Part shown: piece by piece, positions 36,209-45,230 of the stretch | How the letters are laid out: every line of letters starts with the position of its first letter | How positions within the stretch are numbered: position 1 is the first letter of the stretch | Origin: Streptomyces alfalfae | GTDB lineage: Bacteria; Actinomycetota; Actinomycetes; Streptomycetales; Streptomycetaceae | NCBI RefSeq assembly: GCF_004127445.1 | Contig: NZ_QEXM01000043.1 | Location: 806,001-870,000 of the forward strand | DNA: 64,000 nucleotides | Reading direction: 5' to 3' | The notes under the pieces: generated by a model | What the model saw: the letters and a program-made list of their open reading frames with translations, nothing else | The model's database searches: none | Told to the model about the DNA's origin: nothing | Made by a program: the position numbers and the translations under genes

Positions 36209-37570
36209 ATGTCTGCCACTCGACGTCAGGTTCTCGCCCGTACCGGTGCGGTGGGGGCGGGGATCGCCTTCACCGGCGCTCTCTCCGAACTCTTCGCGGG
36301 CACCGCCGCCGCACAGGGGAAGGCCGGCCACGGCCCCCTCGTACCCGACCCCAAGGGCCTGCTCGACCTGCCGAAAGGTTTCCGTTACAAGGTGCTCTCA
36401 CGGGAGGGTGACGACCTCCGTTCGGGTGAGGGCAAGGTGCCGAGCAACCACGACGGCATGGCCGCCTTCAGAGGCCGCGACGGCGGGGTCCACCTCGTCC
36501 GCAACCACGAGAACCGTGTCACCGGCAGGATCGGCGTGCCGACCGTCAAGGGCCTCACCTACGACCCGATGGCCAAGGGCGGCTGCACGGCGCTCTCACT
36601 CGACCGGAGGAACGAGGTCCTGGACGAGCGCGTCGCGATCGCCGGGACGGCCGTGAACTGCGCGGGCGGCCCGACGCCCTGGGGCACCTGGCTGACCTGC
36701 GAGGAGACCGAGGACAAGGCCGGCACGAACGGCTACACCAAGGACCACGGCTTCATCTTCGAGGTCGACCCGGTCGATCCGCGCCGCACCGGCGCGGTGC
36801 CGCTGACCGCGATGGGCCGCTTCCAGCACGAGGCGATCGCCGTCGACCCCCGGCGCGGCATCGTCTACGAGACGGAGGACGCCTTCGAGAAGCCCTTCGG
36901 TCTCTTCTACCGCTTCCTGCCGAAGAAGCCCGAGGGCGGCCGGGGGTCGCTGCGCGCGGGCGGCCGGCTCCAGGCGATGCGCGTGCCCGGCGTGCCGGAC
37001 CTGTCCTCGGTCCGGAAGACGGGCGAGTCCTTCGACGGCATCGAGTGGGTCGACGTCCCCGACCCGCTGGCCGTGCGGACGCCCATCCGCCACCAGGACT
37101 TCGGCAAGAAGGGCGTCACCCACGCGCAGAAGCTGGAGGGCTGCTACTGGGGCGGCTCGTCGGTCTACTTCGTCTCGTCCTTCGCGCGCAAGGCGGAGGG
37201 CTCGGCGGGTGACCACTTCGGGCAGGTCTGGCGGTACGACCCCGCGCGCCGCCGCCTCACCCTGGTGATCGTCTTCGGTCCCAGCACGGACGTCCAGCTG
37301 CCCGGCGAGTCCCCCGACAACATCTGCCTCGCCCCCAGCGGCGGCCTGATGGTGTGCGAGGACGGCGACGGAGCCCAGCACGTCTACGGCCTCACCCGCC
37401 GGGGCGAGGTCTACGCGATGGCCCGCGGCCGCCAGAACATCGGCACGCCCGAGAAACCGGAGTGGGGCGAGTTCGCGGGAGTCACCTTCTCCCCCGACCA
37501 CGAGACGATGTACGTCAACTGCTACACCCCCGGCACGACGTTCGCGGTGACGGGGCCCTGGCACAAGTAG
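36209..37570 (+). CDS. Tat-exported PhoX-family phosphatase
   Basis: 453 residues. ATG 36209 follows AGGAGGT; the upstream open frame runs through the 7-bp repeats and is not real. The N-terminus has a twin-arginine signal (TRRQVLART, then an Ala/Gly hydrophobic stretch, cleavage near 33). The mature part has PhoX/DUF839 features: NHENRVTGRIG, CAGGPTPWGTWLTCEET, GRFQHEAIAVDPRRG, YETED and DNICLAPSGGLMVCEDGDG. PhoX enzymes are Ca/Fe alkaline phosphatases that release phosphate outside the cell. Phosphate regulation is likely, but I found no clear PHO box. Confidence 0.88.
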   Translation: MSATRRQVLARTGAVGAGIAFTGALSELFAGTAAAQGKAGHGPLVPDPKGLLDLPKGFRYKVLSREGDDLRSGEGKVPSNHDGMAAFRGRDGGVHLVRNHENRVTGRIGVPTVKGLTYDPMAKGGCTALSLDRRNEVLDERVAIAGTAVNCAGGPTPWGTWLTCEETEDKAGTNGYTKDHGFIFEVDPVDPRRTGAVPLTAMGRFQHEAIAVDPRRGIVYETEDAFEKPFGLFYRFLPKKPEGGRGSLRAGGRLQAMRVPGVPDLSSVRKTGESFDGIEWVDVPDPLAVRTPIRHQDFGKKGVTHAQKLEGCYWGGSSVYFVSSFARKAEGSAGDHFGQVWRYDPARRRLTLVIVFGPSTDVQLPGESPDNICLAPSGGLMVCEDGDGAQHVYGLTRRGEVYAMARGRQNIGTPEKPEWGEFAGVTFSPDHETMYVNCYTPGTTFAVTGPWHK

Positions 37571-37583
37571 GGCTGCCCCGGTG

Positions 37584-37614
37584 GTTCCTCCGCCCGCGTC
37601 CAAGGCGGAGGAAC
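37584..37614. terminator. Bidirectional terminator between phoX and sphingomyelinase genes
   Basis: An 11-bp perfect stem (GTTCCTCCGCC / GGCGGAGGAAC) with a 9-nt loop lies in the convergent gap. Confidence 0.8.
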
Positions 37615-37631
37615 GGCCGTGCGGCCGACGG

Positions 37632-38609
37632 TCAGTACGCCGTCACGGGGTAGTGGTCCGACAGGTTCGTGTATGTGTGGTCCTTGCCCCAGCTCGACAC
37701 CGTCCAGGGGGCGCTCCGCTCCTTGACGACGTCGTTGTGCCAGGTGGCGGGGCGGGCGTGGCCCTCGCGGTGGAGGATGTGGTCGAGGTCTTCGCGGGGG
37801 TCGTCCGGGTAGCGCTCGGCGGCGATGGAGTTGTCGCGGGTGTCGAAGGAGTACGGGTGGCCGGTGCGGGCGTCGGCGGGGGCGAGGCCGCCTGCGGCGA
37901 GCATCGAGGCGTACTCGGCGCTGTGCCCGTCGACGTTCAGGTCGCCCGCCACGAGGACCTGTTCGCCCGCCGGGATCTTCTTGGCGTCCAGGAAGGCGTC
38001 CACCTCCTTGAACTGCTTCGCGCGCGTCGCCACGGCCTCGCCTGCGCCGCAGCCCGGGTCGGTGGACTGGGTGTGGGTGCCCACGACGTGTGTCCTGACG
38101 CCGTTCACGTCGAGGACGGCGTAGACGAAGCCCTTGTTGGAGTACGCGTCGGAGCCGCAGGCGTCCCTGTAGACGTGCTGCTCCTTGCGGACGATCGGCC
38201 ACTTGCTGAGGACCGTCACGCCGCCGTCCTCGGGCGCGACCGCGGAGTACGCCCCGCCGGTGGCGTCCCAGCCGCTCTTGGAGCGGCCCAGCACGGGCGT
38301 CTGGTGCGGATAGCGGTCCGCGGCGGCGTTCTTCAGCGCGCCGGACGAGGAGTTGTCGAACGCCTCCTGGAGCACCACGACGTCCTGCCCCCGGAAGAAC
38401 CCGGCCTCGGGTATGGCCTTGGCGCGGTGGTCCTGGCCCCAGTTCGGGTACAGCGTCTTGCTGAACAGGAACGTGTTGTACGTGAGCACCTTGAGCGGCG
38501 GGGGCGCGGGGGCCGCGTGGGCGGGCGGAGCGACGGCGGCCAGACCGGCCGCGGCGAGGACGGCGGCGACCGCGGCGGCGCGGGGCCTGCTCGGCGCTGA
38601 GTACGGCAC
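37632..38609 (-). CDS. Secreted sphingomyelin phosphodiesterase
   Basis: 325 residues. GTG 38609 follows GAGGAG and opens a signal peptide (Arg-rich, then AVAAVLAAAGLAAVAPPAHA). The mature part is an endonuclease/exonuclease/phosphatase fold with LTYNTFLF, VVLQEAFDNSS, the sphingomyelinase-type GGVTVLSKWPIVRKEQHVY and ACGSDAYSNKGFVYAVL, GDLNVDGHS and the final SDHYPV. It should cleave sphingomyelin to ceramide and phosphocholine. The larger upstream open frame has no initiation signal. Confidence 0.88.
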   Translation of the reverse strand: MPYSAPSRPRAAAVAAVLAAAGLAAVAPPAHAAPAPPPLKVLTYNTFLFSKTLYPNWGQDHRAKAIPEAGFFRGQDVVVLQEAFDNSSSGALKNAAADRYPHQTPVLGRSKSGWDATGGAYSAVAPEDGGVTVLSKWPIVRKEQHVYRDACGSDAYSNKGFVYAVLDVNGVRTHVVGTHTQSTDPGCGAGEAVATRAKQFKEVDAFLDAKKIPAGEQVLVAGDLNVDGHSAEYASMLAAGGLAPADARTGHPYSFDTRDNSIAAERYPDDPREDLDHILHREGHARPATWHNDVVKERSAPWTVSSWGKDHTYTNLSDHYPVTAY

Positions 38610-38996
38610 GGGGACTCCTCGGGGTGAGGGAAGCGAGGGGGTGACCGCCTTGCGGGCGGGCGGCTGCACATCCAACCAGCCGCGATTACTTCTGGGGATA
38701 CTCCGCGTGAACACACCGGTCGCGTCCGCCCCGGCCGTGCTCCCCCCTCGGCAGCCGGACCGCCCAGAAAAGCCGCTCCAACAGCGCTCCGAACGGCCCC
38801 CGTACGGCCTTCGGGGGCCGCGGGGACACCTTTTCGCCCCGGTGGTGAGGGGCGGTGTCCGGCCCCCGCCCGCCGGGCCGCCGACGGCCCGCCGGCAGCC
38901 TCCGCAACCCACCGCCGAACCTCACCTGACCTGGGCTTTCACACCATCCCGGACCTACGATCGCCTTTAACGCAAGGGGACTTGTAAGGGGACTCG
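38610..38996. other. Divergent intergenic region (sphingomyelinase / methyltransferase)
   Basis: 387 bp without a gene. The only clear signals are next to the methyltransferase: two direct copies of AAGGGGACT (38974-38982 and 38986-38994), the second acting as ribosome site, and a more A/T-rich stretch around 38955-38972 where a promoter could lie. The remainder shows nothing I recognise. Confidence 0.5.
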
Positions 38997-39749
38997 ATGG
39001 AACGCGGCATCCGCACGATCGACGACGTGATGAGACTGCTGGACGGCCTGTTCGCGCCGGAGGCCGACCGGTGGACGGCGGAGGGGGCCGCCTGGTGGGA
39101 CGGGTTCTACGCGGACCGCACCAGGCCGGTGCCGTTCTTCGCGGCGAAGCCCGACGAGAACCTCGCCTCGTACGTCGAACGGGGCCTGGTGCGGCCCGGC
39201 CGCGCCCTCGACCTCGGCTGCGGCCCCGGCCGCAACTCCCTGTACCTGGCCGCCGCGGGCTTCGCCGTGGACGCCGTCGACCTGTCGCCCGCCGCGCTCG
39301 GCTGGGCCGCGGAACGGGCCCGCGCGGCGGGCGTCGACGTGCGCTTCCACCTCGGCGACGCCTTCGCGGCGGACGGCCCCGTGCCCCCGGGGCCGTACGA
39401 CCTGATCCACGACTCCGGCTGCTTCCACCACCTGCCGCCGCACCGCCGCGTCAGCTATCTCGCCCTCCTCGACCGCGCCCTCGCCCCCGGCGGCCACCTC
39501 TCCCTCACCTGCTTCGCCGCGGGCCCCTCGGGCATGGGTTCCGAACTCCCGGACGCGGCCTTCTACCGGCAGTCCCGGCTGCACGGCGGCATCGCCTACG
39601 ACGACACGGCCCTGCGCCACGTCTTCGCGGACCTCACGGAGGTGGAACTCCGCCGCATGCGCGACGAGCCCCCGGAGTCCGCCCGCTTCGGCGAGCCGTT
39701 CCTGTGGACGGCCCTGTTCCGCCGCGACACCCCTGCCGCAGGCCGCTAG
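38997..39749 (+). CDS. Class I SAM-dependent methyltransferase
   Basis: 250 residues. Motif I DLGCGPGRNSLYLA, acidic loop AVDLSPAALGWA and post-motif LGDAF are present, followed by YDLIHDSGCFHHLPPH and APGGHLSLTCF. These place it among small-molecule methyltransferases of the TehB/UbiE type. The substrate is unknown. The ATG has AAGGGGA upstream. It converges with the VOC gene 13 bp away. Confidence 0.85.
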   Translation: MERGIRTIDDVMRLLDGLFAPEADRWTAEGAAWWDGFYADRTRPVPFFAAKPDENLASYVERGLVRPGRALDLGCGPGRNSLYLAAAGFAVDAVDLSPAALGWAAERARAAGVDVRFHLGDAFAADGPVPPGPYDLIHDSGCFHHLPPHRRVSYLALLDRALAPGGHLSLTCFAAGPSGMGSELPDAAFYRQSRLHGGIAYDDTALRHVFADLTEVELRRMRDEPPESARFGEPFLWTALFRRDTPAAGR

Positions 39750-39762
39750 GGGGACCGGCGGC

Positions 39763-40182
39763 TCAGCTTCCCGGGACCGTGGCGGAACCGCAGGTCCCGG
39801 CCTCCCCCGCCGCCCGCTCGGCCGCGCTGCGCAGCACGCAGAACTCGTTGCCCTCGGGGTCGGCGAAGACCACCCAGCCCGCGCCGTCGGCCGTGCGGCG
39901 GTCGGCGACCACCGTCGCGCCCACCCCCTTGAGCCGCTCCACCTCCGCGTCCCTGGGGCCGTCCGGCCGCAGGCACAGGTGCACGCGGTTCTTGGCGGTC
40001 TTCGTCTCGGCCACTTCGGCGAAGTACAGGTGCAGGCCGTTCGGCAGCGCGATGACGGCGGTGGACTCGCCGGGGTGGTCGTCGTCGTTCAGCGGGTGGC
40101 CGACGACCTCGCTCCAGAACCGGGCGAGTCCGTACGCGTCGGCGCAGTCGATGGCGACGTTGAAGAGGGTCGAACGCATCAT
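39763..40182 (-). CDS. VOC-family (glyoxalase/bleomycin-resistance-like) protein
   Basis: 139 residues with one pair of betaalphabeta modules. Typical elements are FNVAIDCADAYGLARFWSEVVG at the N-terminus and GAGWVVFADPEGNEFCVL at the C-terminus. It is probably a small-molecule-binding protein or lyase with a divalent metal. The start is one of two adjacent ATG codons (40182 or 40179) behind GGAAGG. Substrate unknown. Confidence 0.85.
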   Translation of the reverse strand: MMRSTLFNVAIDCADAYGLARFWSEVVGHPLNDDDHPGESTAVIALPNGLHLYFAEVAETKTAKNRVHLCLRPDGPRDAEVERLKGVGATVVADRRTADGAGWVVFADPEGNEFCVLRSAAERAAGEAGTCGSATVPGS

Positions 40183-40324
40183 GAGCCTTCCGTCCTGCCC
40201 GGTCGCCGGCCGGCGACCGGGGTCATGGGCGCCTTTTCCGAGGGGGCGCGGAGCAGTCCTCGCACCTGATCCAGCAGGATCATCCCGTGCCGCCCGGCCC
40301 GCGCGAGAGAGAGGCTCCACCACC

Positions 40325-41017
40325 ATGAAGCTGCACACCCATGAATGGGGCACCGGCGACCGCGTCGCCCTGCTGGTCCACGGGATCATGTCGGACCACC
40401 GCACCTGGCGGCGCGTGGGCCCCGCGCTCGCCGACAAGGGGTACCGGGCGATCGGCGTCGATCTGCGGGGCCACGGCGCGAGCGGGCGCGGCGCGTACGG
40501 TGCGGAGATCTTCGCGGACGACCTGGTCGAGACGTTGCCCGCCGGCGCCGAGCTCGCGATCGGGCACTCGCTCGGCGCCCTCGCGCTCTCCCTGGCCGTC
40601 GAGCGCCTCGCGCCCGCGCGGGCCGTCTACTCCGACCCCGCGTGGGCGCTCGGCAACGCCGGGTCGGTGGACCCGGCGATGTTCGTGCAGTTCAAGAGGG
40701 TCACCCGCGGCGTGATAGCGGGCTTCAACCCCCGGTGGGAGGCGGCGGACGTCGACATCGAGGTGGCCACCGTGGCGGCCTGGGACCCGGACACCGCACA
40801 CGCGCTGGCCGGCCGGTACGCCGTCGACCGCACGCCCGCCGCGCCCGTCGTCCCCTCGCTCGTGCAGGTCGCGGGCCTCGGCCGGCTCGTCGACGAGGCG
40901 CGCAAGGCGGAGCTGAGGCTGCGGGGGTTCGAGGTGCGCACGGTGGAGGGGGCGGGGCACACCATCCACCGGGACGACTTCGACGCGTTCATGGAGTCGC
41001 TCGACGGGTGGGTGTGA
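40325..41017 (+). CDS. Alpha/beta hydrolase
   Basis: 230 residues, cytoplasmic. HGIMSDHRTWR forms the oxyanion region, GHSLGALALS the nucleophile elbow (Ser), and GAGHTIHRDDF carries the catalytic His. VDLRGHGASG is typical of small esterases/lipases. The ATG at 40325 has a weak GAGAGAGG site; the open frame before it belongs to the methyltransferase region. Substrate unknown. Confidence 0.85.
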   Translation: MKLHTHEWGTGDRVALLVHGIMSDHRTWRRVGPALADKGYRAIGVDLRGHGASGRGAYGAEIFADDLVETLPAGAELAIGHSLGALALSLAVERLAPARAVYSDPAWALGNAGSVDPAMFVQFKRVTRGVIAGFNPRWEAADVDIEVATVAAWDPDTAHALAGRYAVDRTPAAPVVPSLVQVAGLGRLVDEARKAELRLRGFEVRTVEGAGHTIHRDDFDAFMESLDGWV

Positions 41018-41143
41018 GCGGGCCCCGACAGCTCGGGGGGCGCGGGCCGGGCGCAGGCGTCCTGCGGACCGGACGGGTGGTCGCACGGTGCGTCCACCGA
41101 TCCGATAAGCGTTTTGTCGTATTTATGCGGATACCGTCACCGC

Positions 41144-41986
41144 GTGAACGCACTCGTACGGAGAAGCGCCGCGCTCTGCGCCCTCGGCGCCCTGACCACC
41201 GTCCTCGTCGGCTGCTCCGGTGACGCGCGGCCCGTGCCCGCCGAGCGGCCCCCGGCCGCCTCCCGCTCCGCCCCGCCCACGCTCGCGCCGGGCCCGCAGG
41301 GGCTGACCCCGGTGTTCGAGAACGGCCCGCGGACGCACGGCCGTACCGTCGCCCTCACCTTCGACGCCGACATGACGGCCGGCCAGGGGCCCCGCGCGGC
41401 CGCCGGCGAGCGGTTCGACAACCCCGCGCTCGTCGCCACGCTGCGGCGGCTGAAGGTGCCCGCCACGTTCTTCATGACGGGGCGCTGGGCCGATGAGTAC
41501 CCCTCCCAGGCCGCTGACATCGGCAGGGACCCGCTCTTCGAGGTCGCCAACCACTCCTACAGCCACTACGCCTTCACCGGGGACTGCTACGGCCTGCCGA
41601 CCGTCCCCCCGGCCCGTATGCGCGCGGACATGGAGCGCGCCTTCGCGGCCTTCCGCACGGCGGGCGTCGAGCGTTCCGTCCCGTACTTCCGCTTCCCCGG
41701 CGGCTGCTACGACCAGCGGGCCCTCCGTGCGCTCGCCCCCGGCGGCGTCACCGCCGTCCAGTGGGACGTGGTCGGCGGCGACGCCTTCGCCACGGACCCG
41801 GCGGCCGTGGCGCGGCAGGTGCTCGACGGCGTACGGCCCGGCTCGGTCGTCGTCCTGCACTGCACCCGCAGCGCGGCCCCCGCCACCGAACGCGCCCTGC
41901 GCACGATCGTCCCGGAGCTGCGGAAGCGCGGGTACCGCTTCGTCCGCGTCTCGGAGCAGATCGGCTCGGCGGGGGCGCGGCGTTAA
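41144..41986 (+). CDS. Polysaccharide deacetylase lipoprotein
   Basis: 280 residues from GTG 41144. A lipobox LVGC (Cys24) predicts anchoring to the outer face of the membrane. The NodB-type domain shows TFDADMT in place of TFDDG, the metal motif NHSYSHYAF, FRFPGGCYD and VVLHCT at the end. It probably deacetylates peptidoglycan or another N-acetyl glycan at the cell surface. The short gap to the next gene suggests separate leaderless transcription. Confidence 0.87.
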   Translation: MNALVRRSAALCALGALTTVLVGCSGDARPVPAERPPAASRSAPPTLAPGPQGLTPVFENGPRTHGRTVALTFDADMTAGQGPRAAAGERFDNPALVATLRRLKVPATFFMTGRWADEYPSQAADIGRDPLFEVANHSYSHYAFTGDCYGLPTVPPARMRADMERAFAAFRTAGVERSVPYFRFPGGCYDQRALRALAPGGVTAVQWDVVGGDAFATDPAAVARQVLDGVRPGSVVVLHCTRSAAPATERALRTIVPELRKRGYRFVRVSEQIGSAGARR

Positions 41987-41989
41987 CCT
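41984..41989 (+). promoter_or_regulatory. -10 hexamer for leaderless small zinc-binding gene
   Basis: TAACCT overlaps the deacetylase stop codon and ends 6 nt before the ATG at 41996. No ribosome site exists, so a leaderless transcript is likely. Confidence 0.5.
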
Positions 41990-41995
41990 GGCCGT

Positions 41996-42211
41996 ATGGC
42001 CGACGACGAGAGTTACTGCGCCGCTCCGGGCACGGACACGGCCGCGGCCGTGCGCGCCCTGGGCCTCGGGCCCGACGCCGCGGCCGAGGGCCCGTTCGCC
42101 GCGTGCGTGCTCTGCCAGGAGCCCACGGAGTACCCGGAGTCCCACAAGGGCGCCACCCTGTGCCCGGTCTGCGCCTGGCAGGAGGCCGAGCGGCAGGCGT
42201 GCTCGGGCTGA
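41996..42211 (+). CDS. Small CxxC-CxxC protein, function unknown
   Basis: 71 residues, acidic. CVLCQEP and CPVCAW give two CxxC pairs about 20 residues apart, enough to bind a zinc ion. I recognise no family. Its end faces the downstream lipoprotein gene with only 7 bp between stops. Confidence 0.7.
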   Translation: MADDESYCAAPGTDTAAAVRALGLGPDAAAEGPFAACVLCQEPTEYPESHKGATLCPVCAWQEAERQACSG

Positions 42212-42218
42212 CGCCGGG

Positions 42219-43463
42219 TTACGCGGCGCGCTTCAGGCGTACGAGCACGGGGGCGCCGAAGGGGTCGCCGGACTGGGTCACCTGGACCTTGCCCGCGCCC
42301 AGCCATGTGTCCGTGCCGGGCACCCGGTGGATCTCCTCCAGCCACAGCGTCTGACCGGAGCCCTTGCGGGCCCCCGTCGACACGGGCAGGCGGTGGCGTT
42401 TGATCTTCAGGCACCGGCCGTCGTCGTGCAGGAACCAGTTGCCGTCGAGGAACAGGCCCTCGTCGTCCTGGGCCACCGGGACCCGCAGCGCGCACCCGCC
42501 GGGCGCCTCCTCCTGCTCGACCCACCGGTCGTCCGCACGGCGGAGCCGGATGAACTCCTCCTGGGGTTCGTCCTCGACCTCGCCGTGGTTGAAGGTGTTG
42601 TTGCCGTACGCGCGCACCTCGCCGTCCGCGAGCGCGAAGACCTTGAGGAGACCCGCGCCCGGCTCCGGCGGGAGGGGCTCGTCGAAGCGGGACTGCGGGG
42701 TCTCCACCTGCTGCCACGACGTGCCGTCCCAGTGCGACGACGCGGGCTGGTCGTACGGCTCGCCGTGGACCTGTTCGGTGCCGGGGCCCGTCGAACGGCT
42801 GCCGACCGCCCACACGTCGTCCGGTCCCGCCACCGCGAGGTCGACGGTCCTGTGGGGCAGTCGCGTCGTGGTCCAGCGGCTGCCGTCGAAGTGCACGGCG
42901 GTCCGCTCGCCCGTGAGGGCCCAGATGTCCCGCGGCCCCGCGGCCTCCAGGTCCCCGACGTTGCCCGGCGGCGGGTTCGGCACCGCGGACCAGCGGACGC
43001 CGTCCCAGCGCACCCAGGGGGTGACGCCGTCGCCCGTGGCGTACTTCTGCGGCCGCAGCCACAGGGTGTCGTCGCCGATCTCTTCGAGCACGGGCGGGTA
43101 GTCGGTGTCGCCGAGGGCCTCGGGCAGGGGCTCACGCTTCCACCGTTCGCCGTCGTAGTGCAGCAGATGGGCGTTGGAGGCGCCGTTGTTCTCGGTGCCG
43201 ACCGCCCAGATGTCGTCCTCGCCGAGGGCGGCGACGTCGGTGAAGCCGCCGCTGAAGTCCGCGATGTGCTCGAACTCCCAGCGGGGCGAGGCGCTTTCGG
43301 GGCGTGAGGCGCCGGAGCCGCCGGTCCGGGAGCCGTCCGGCTCGGAGCCGTTGCCGCACCCCGAGGCCGTCAGCAGGACGGCCAGCACCGCGCAGGCCGC
43401 CGCGCGGGGGCGCCTGACGCCCATGGCCCGGCCGACTCCGCTGGTTCCGTCGGCTCCACGCAT
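42219..43463 (-). CDS. Secreted lipoprotein with Trp-rich beta-propeller-like repeats
   Basis: 414 residues. GGGAGGGCGCC precedes ATG 43463, and the signal peptide ends at LTASGC (Cys36), a lipobox. The mature protein repeats a W-(D/E)-G-x-x-W strand pattern joined by DIWAVG/DVWAVG-type blades, as in six- or seven-bladed propellers. No catalytic motif is seen. It is probably a surface-anchored binding protein of unknown ligand. Confidence 0.75.
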   Translation of the reverse strand: MRGADGTSGVGRAMGVRRPRAAACAVLAVLLTASGCGNGSEPDGSRTGGSGASRPESASPRWEFEHIADFSGGFTDVAALGEDDIWAVGTENNGASNAHLLHYDGERWKREPLPEALGDTDYPPVLEEIGDDTLWLRPQKYATGDGVTPWVRWDGVRWSAVPNPPPGNVGDLEAAGPRDIWALTGERTAVHFDGSRWTTTRLPHRTVDLAVAGPDDVWAVGSRSTGPGTEQVHGEPYDQPASSHWDGTSWQQVETPQSRFDEPLPPEPGAGLLKVFALADGEVRAYGNNTFNHGEVEDEPQEEFIRLRRADDRWVEQEEAPGGCALRVPVAQDDEGLFLDGNWFLHDDGRCLKIKRHRLPVSTGARKGSGQTLWLEEIHRVPGTDTWLGAGKVQVTQSGDPFGAPVLVRLKRAA

Positions 43464-43580
43464 CCGGCGCCCTCCCCGTTGTCGCTCGTTGGGTGTTGCT
43501 GATGTTGCTGGTGTTGTTGCCGTGCAGAAGGCGGGCAGCCTATCCCCCCTCGCCCCCGGGCGTGCCCCGCGCCCCGGGGG

Positions 43581-44249
43581 TCAGCCGCGCCGGGAGCTGA
43601 GGGCGCAGGCGGACCAGAACGCCGCCACGGCCACGGCGAGGGCCGCGAGCACCGCCCCCCACGGCACCGGCACGGTCCCGTCGCGTGACCCCGTGGTCAG
43701 GTCGGTGAGGACCGACTTCGCCGGGGACCCCGTGGTGACGAGCAGCAGCAGCGCGCCGAGCAGCATGGCGGGCACGGCCTTCCCCGCCGAGCGGAGCAGC
43801 GGCCGGCTGGTGAGCGCCCCGACTGCCGTGCCGAGCAGGGCGCTGACCAGCATCGCGAGCAGTCCTGCGGCGCCCGCGGGCAGCCGGGGCACGGACAGCC
43901 TGGCGTTGGTGCTCGCCGCGTCGCTGACGGCGGTCACGACGAGCACCGCCGTCACGCCGAGCGCCACCGCCGCGAGGAACGCGGTCAGCAGCGCGGCGAG
44001 GTGGGCGCGCGCCGGGCCGGCCGCCGCGGCGGTGCAGGCGCGGGCGGCGGGCGGTTCGCTCCCGGCGCAGATCCGCACCAGCCAGGCGGCGACGGGCAGC
44101 AGCACGGCGGCGGCGTAGGCGAGCGAGTCCAGGACGGGCTGCCCGCTCTGCACGCCGACGCCGAGGAAGACGGCGTACAGGATGACGGGCGCGAGCCACC
44201 GCTGGGACCGTGCGAGCAGGGCGGCCTGGTACCGCAGGAGCGCGGTCAC
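43581..44249 (-). CDS. ABC transporter permease (ABC-2-like)
   Basis: 222 residues with about six hydrophobic helices and little else (LAPVILYAVFLGVG, LAALLTAFLAAVALGVTAVLVV, LLAMLVSALLGTAVGAL, AVLAALAVAVAAFWSACAL). GTG 44249 forms a GTGA overlap with the upstream ATPase gene. The two should form an exporter; each half would need to dimerise. Substrate unknown. Confidence 0.8.
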   Translation of the reverse strand: MTALLRYQAALLARSQRWLAPVILYAVFLGVGVQSGQPVLDSLAYAAAVLLPVAAWLVRICAGSEPPAARACTAAAAGPARAHLAALLTAFLAAVALGVTAVLVVTAVSDAASTNARLSVPRLPAGAAGLLAMLVSALLGTAVGALTSRPLLRSAGKAVPAMLLGALLLLVTTGSPAKSVLTDLTTGSRDGTVPVPWGAVLAALAVAVAAFWSACALSSRRG

Positions 44250-45163
44250 CGGGAGGTCCCCTCTTCGGCGGCGGGCGCCGAGGTGGGGGACGGGACGGCG
44301 CCCGGCTCCTCCACCCGCACCACGTGCCAGGGCACCCGTGCCGTCAGGAGTTCACGCAGGACCAGGTCGGAGCGGCTCTCCGGGACCGTGAGCCGCGTGG
44401 CCCCCGCCGCGCCCCCGGCGCCGACGCCGACCGCGACGGCCGCGACCGGCGCGGGGAGCGCCGCGCCCGGCGGCCCCTGCGCGACGATGACGACGACGGG
44501 ACCGCGCGGCCCGGCGCCCTCCGGGCCCGGCGGCTCCGTGCGCCGTTCGAGTCCGCCGCCCACCACCGCGTACGTCTCGTCCGCCACGTCCGCGAGGCGG
44601 CGCGGGTCGTGGTCGACGAAGACGACGGAGCCGCCGGCGGCGGTGCGTTCGGCGACCGCGCGGTCGAGTTCGGCGCGGGCGGGGACGTCCAGGCCCGTCC
44701 AGGCCTCGTCGAGGACCAGCAGCTCGGGATCGGCGAGGAGGGCCTGCGCCACGGCCACCTTCTGGCTGCCGCCCTTGGACAGTTCGGACAGCGGGGTGCG
44801 CGCGTGGCCGCCGGCGCCGAAGCGCTCCAGCCACCGCTCGGCGCTCCGCCCGGCCGCGCCGCGCGCGAGGCCGTGCACGCGGGCCAGGTGCGTGAGGTAG
44901 CCGACGGCGGTGAACGGCAGCGCCGCGGGGAAGCGTTCGGGCACGAACGCCGTGCGCGGGCGTTGGGTGAGCCGGCCCTCGGAGGGCGCGTCGACACCGG
45001 CGAGCAGCCGCAGCAGGGTCGACTTCCCGGTCCCGTTGCCGCCCTGGACGCGTATCAGGGCGCCCGCCCGTATGCCGAGGTCCACCCCCCGCAGCACCCA
45101 GGGGCCGCGCAGCCCGTAACGGCGGCCGACGCCGCTGAGCCGGAGCACGGGGTCACGTTCCAT
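44246..45163 (-). CDS. ABC transporter ATP-binding protein
   Basis: 305 residues. Walker A QGGNGTGKSTLLRLL, an LSKGGSQKVAVAQALL signature that departs from LSGGQ, Walker B LLVLDEAWTGLD and the His-loop VFVDHD are visible in the first ~200 residues. The remaining ~100 residues are an extra, Ala/Val/Pro-rich region not usual for the family. ATG 45163 is chosen by GAGG spacing; 45172 is an alternative. Coupled to the permease. Confidence 0.85.
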   Translation of the reverse strand: MERDPVLRLSGVGRRYGLRGPWVLRGVDLGIRAGALIRVQGGNGTGKSTLLRLLAGVDAPSEGRLTQRPRTAFVPERFPAALPFTAVGYLTHLARVHGLARGAAGRSAERWLERFGAGGHARTPLSELSKGGSQKVAVAQALLADPELLVLDEAWTGLDVPARAELDRAVAERTAAGGSVVFVDHDPRRLADVADETYAVVGGGLERRTEPPGPEGAGPRGPVVVIVAQGPPGAALPAPVAAVAVGVGAGGAAGATRLTVPESRSDLVLRELLTARVPWHVVRVEEPGAVPSPTSAPAAEEGTSR

Positions 45164-45218
45164 GCGGGCCATCCTCGCGTACGCGGCCGACGCCCCGCGG
45201 GGCGGATTCCCCGCCTGG

Positions 45219-45224
45219 CAGACT
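45219..45224 (+). promoter_or_regulatory. -10 hexamer for leaderless Pth2-like gene
   Basis: CAGACT (one mismatch from TAGACT) ends 6 nt before GTG 45231. No ribosome site is present. Confidence 0.4.
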
Positions 45225-45230
45225 GGGCCC

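Noticed and set aside
37632..38912. 426-codon start for the sphingomyelinase
   Set aside because: The extra ~100 residues lack a signal peptide and ribosome site; GTG 38609 has both.
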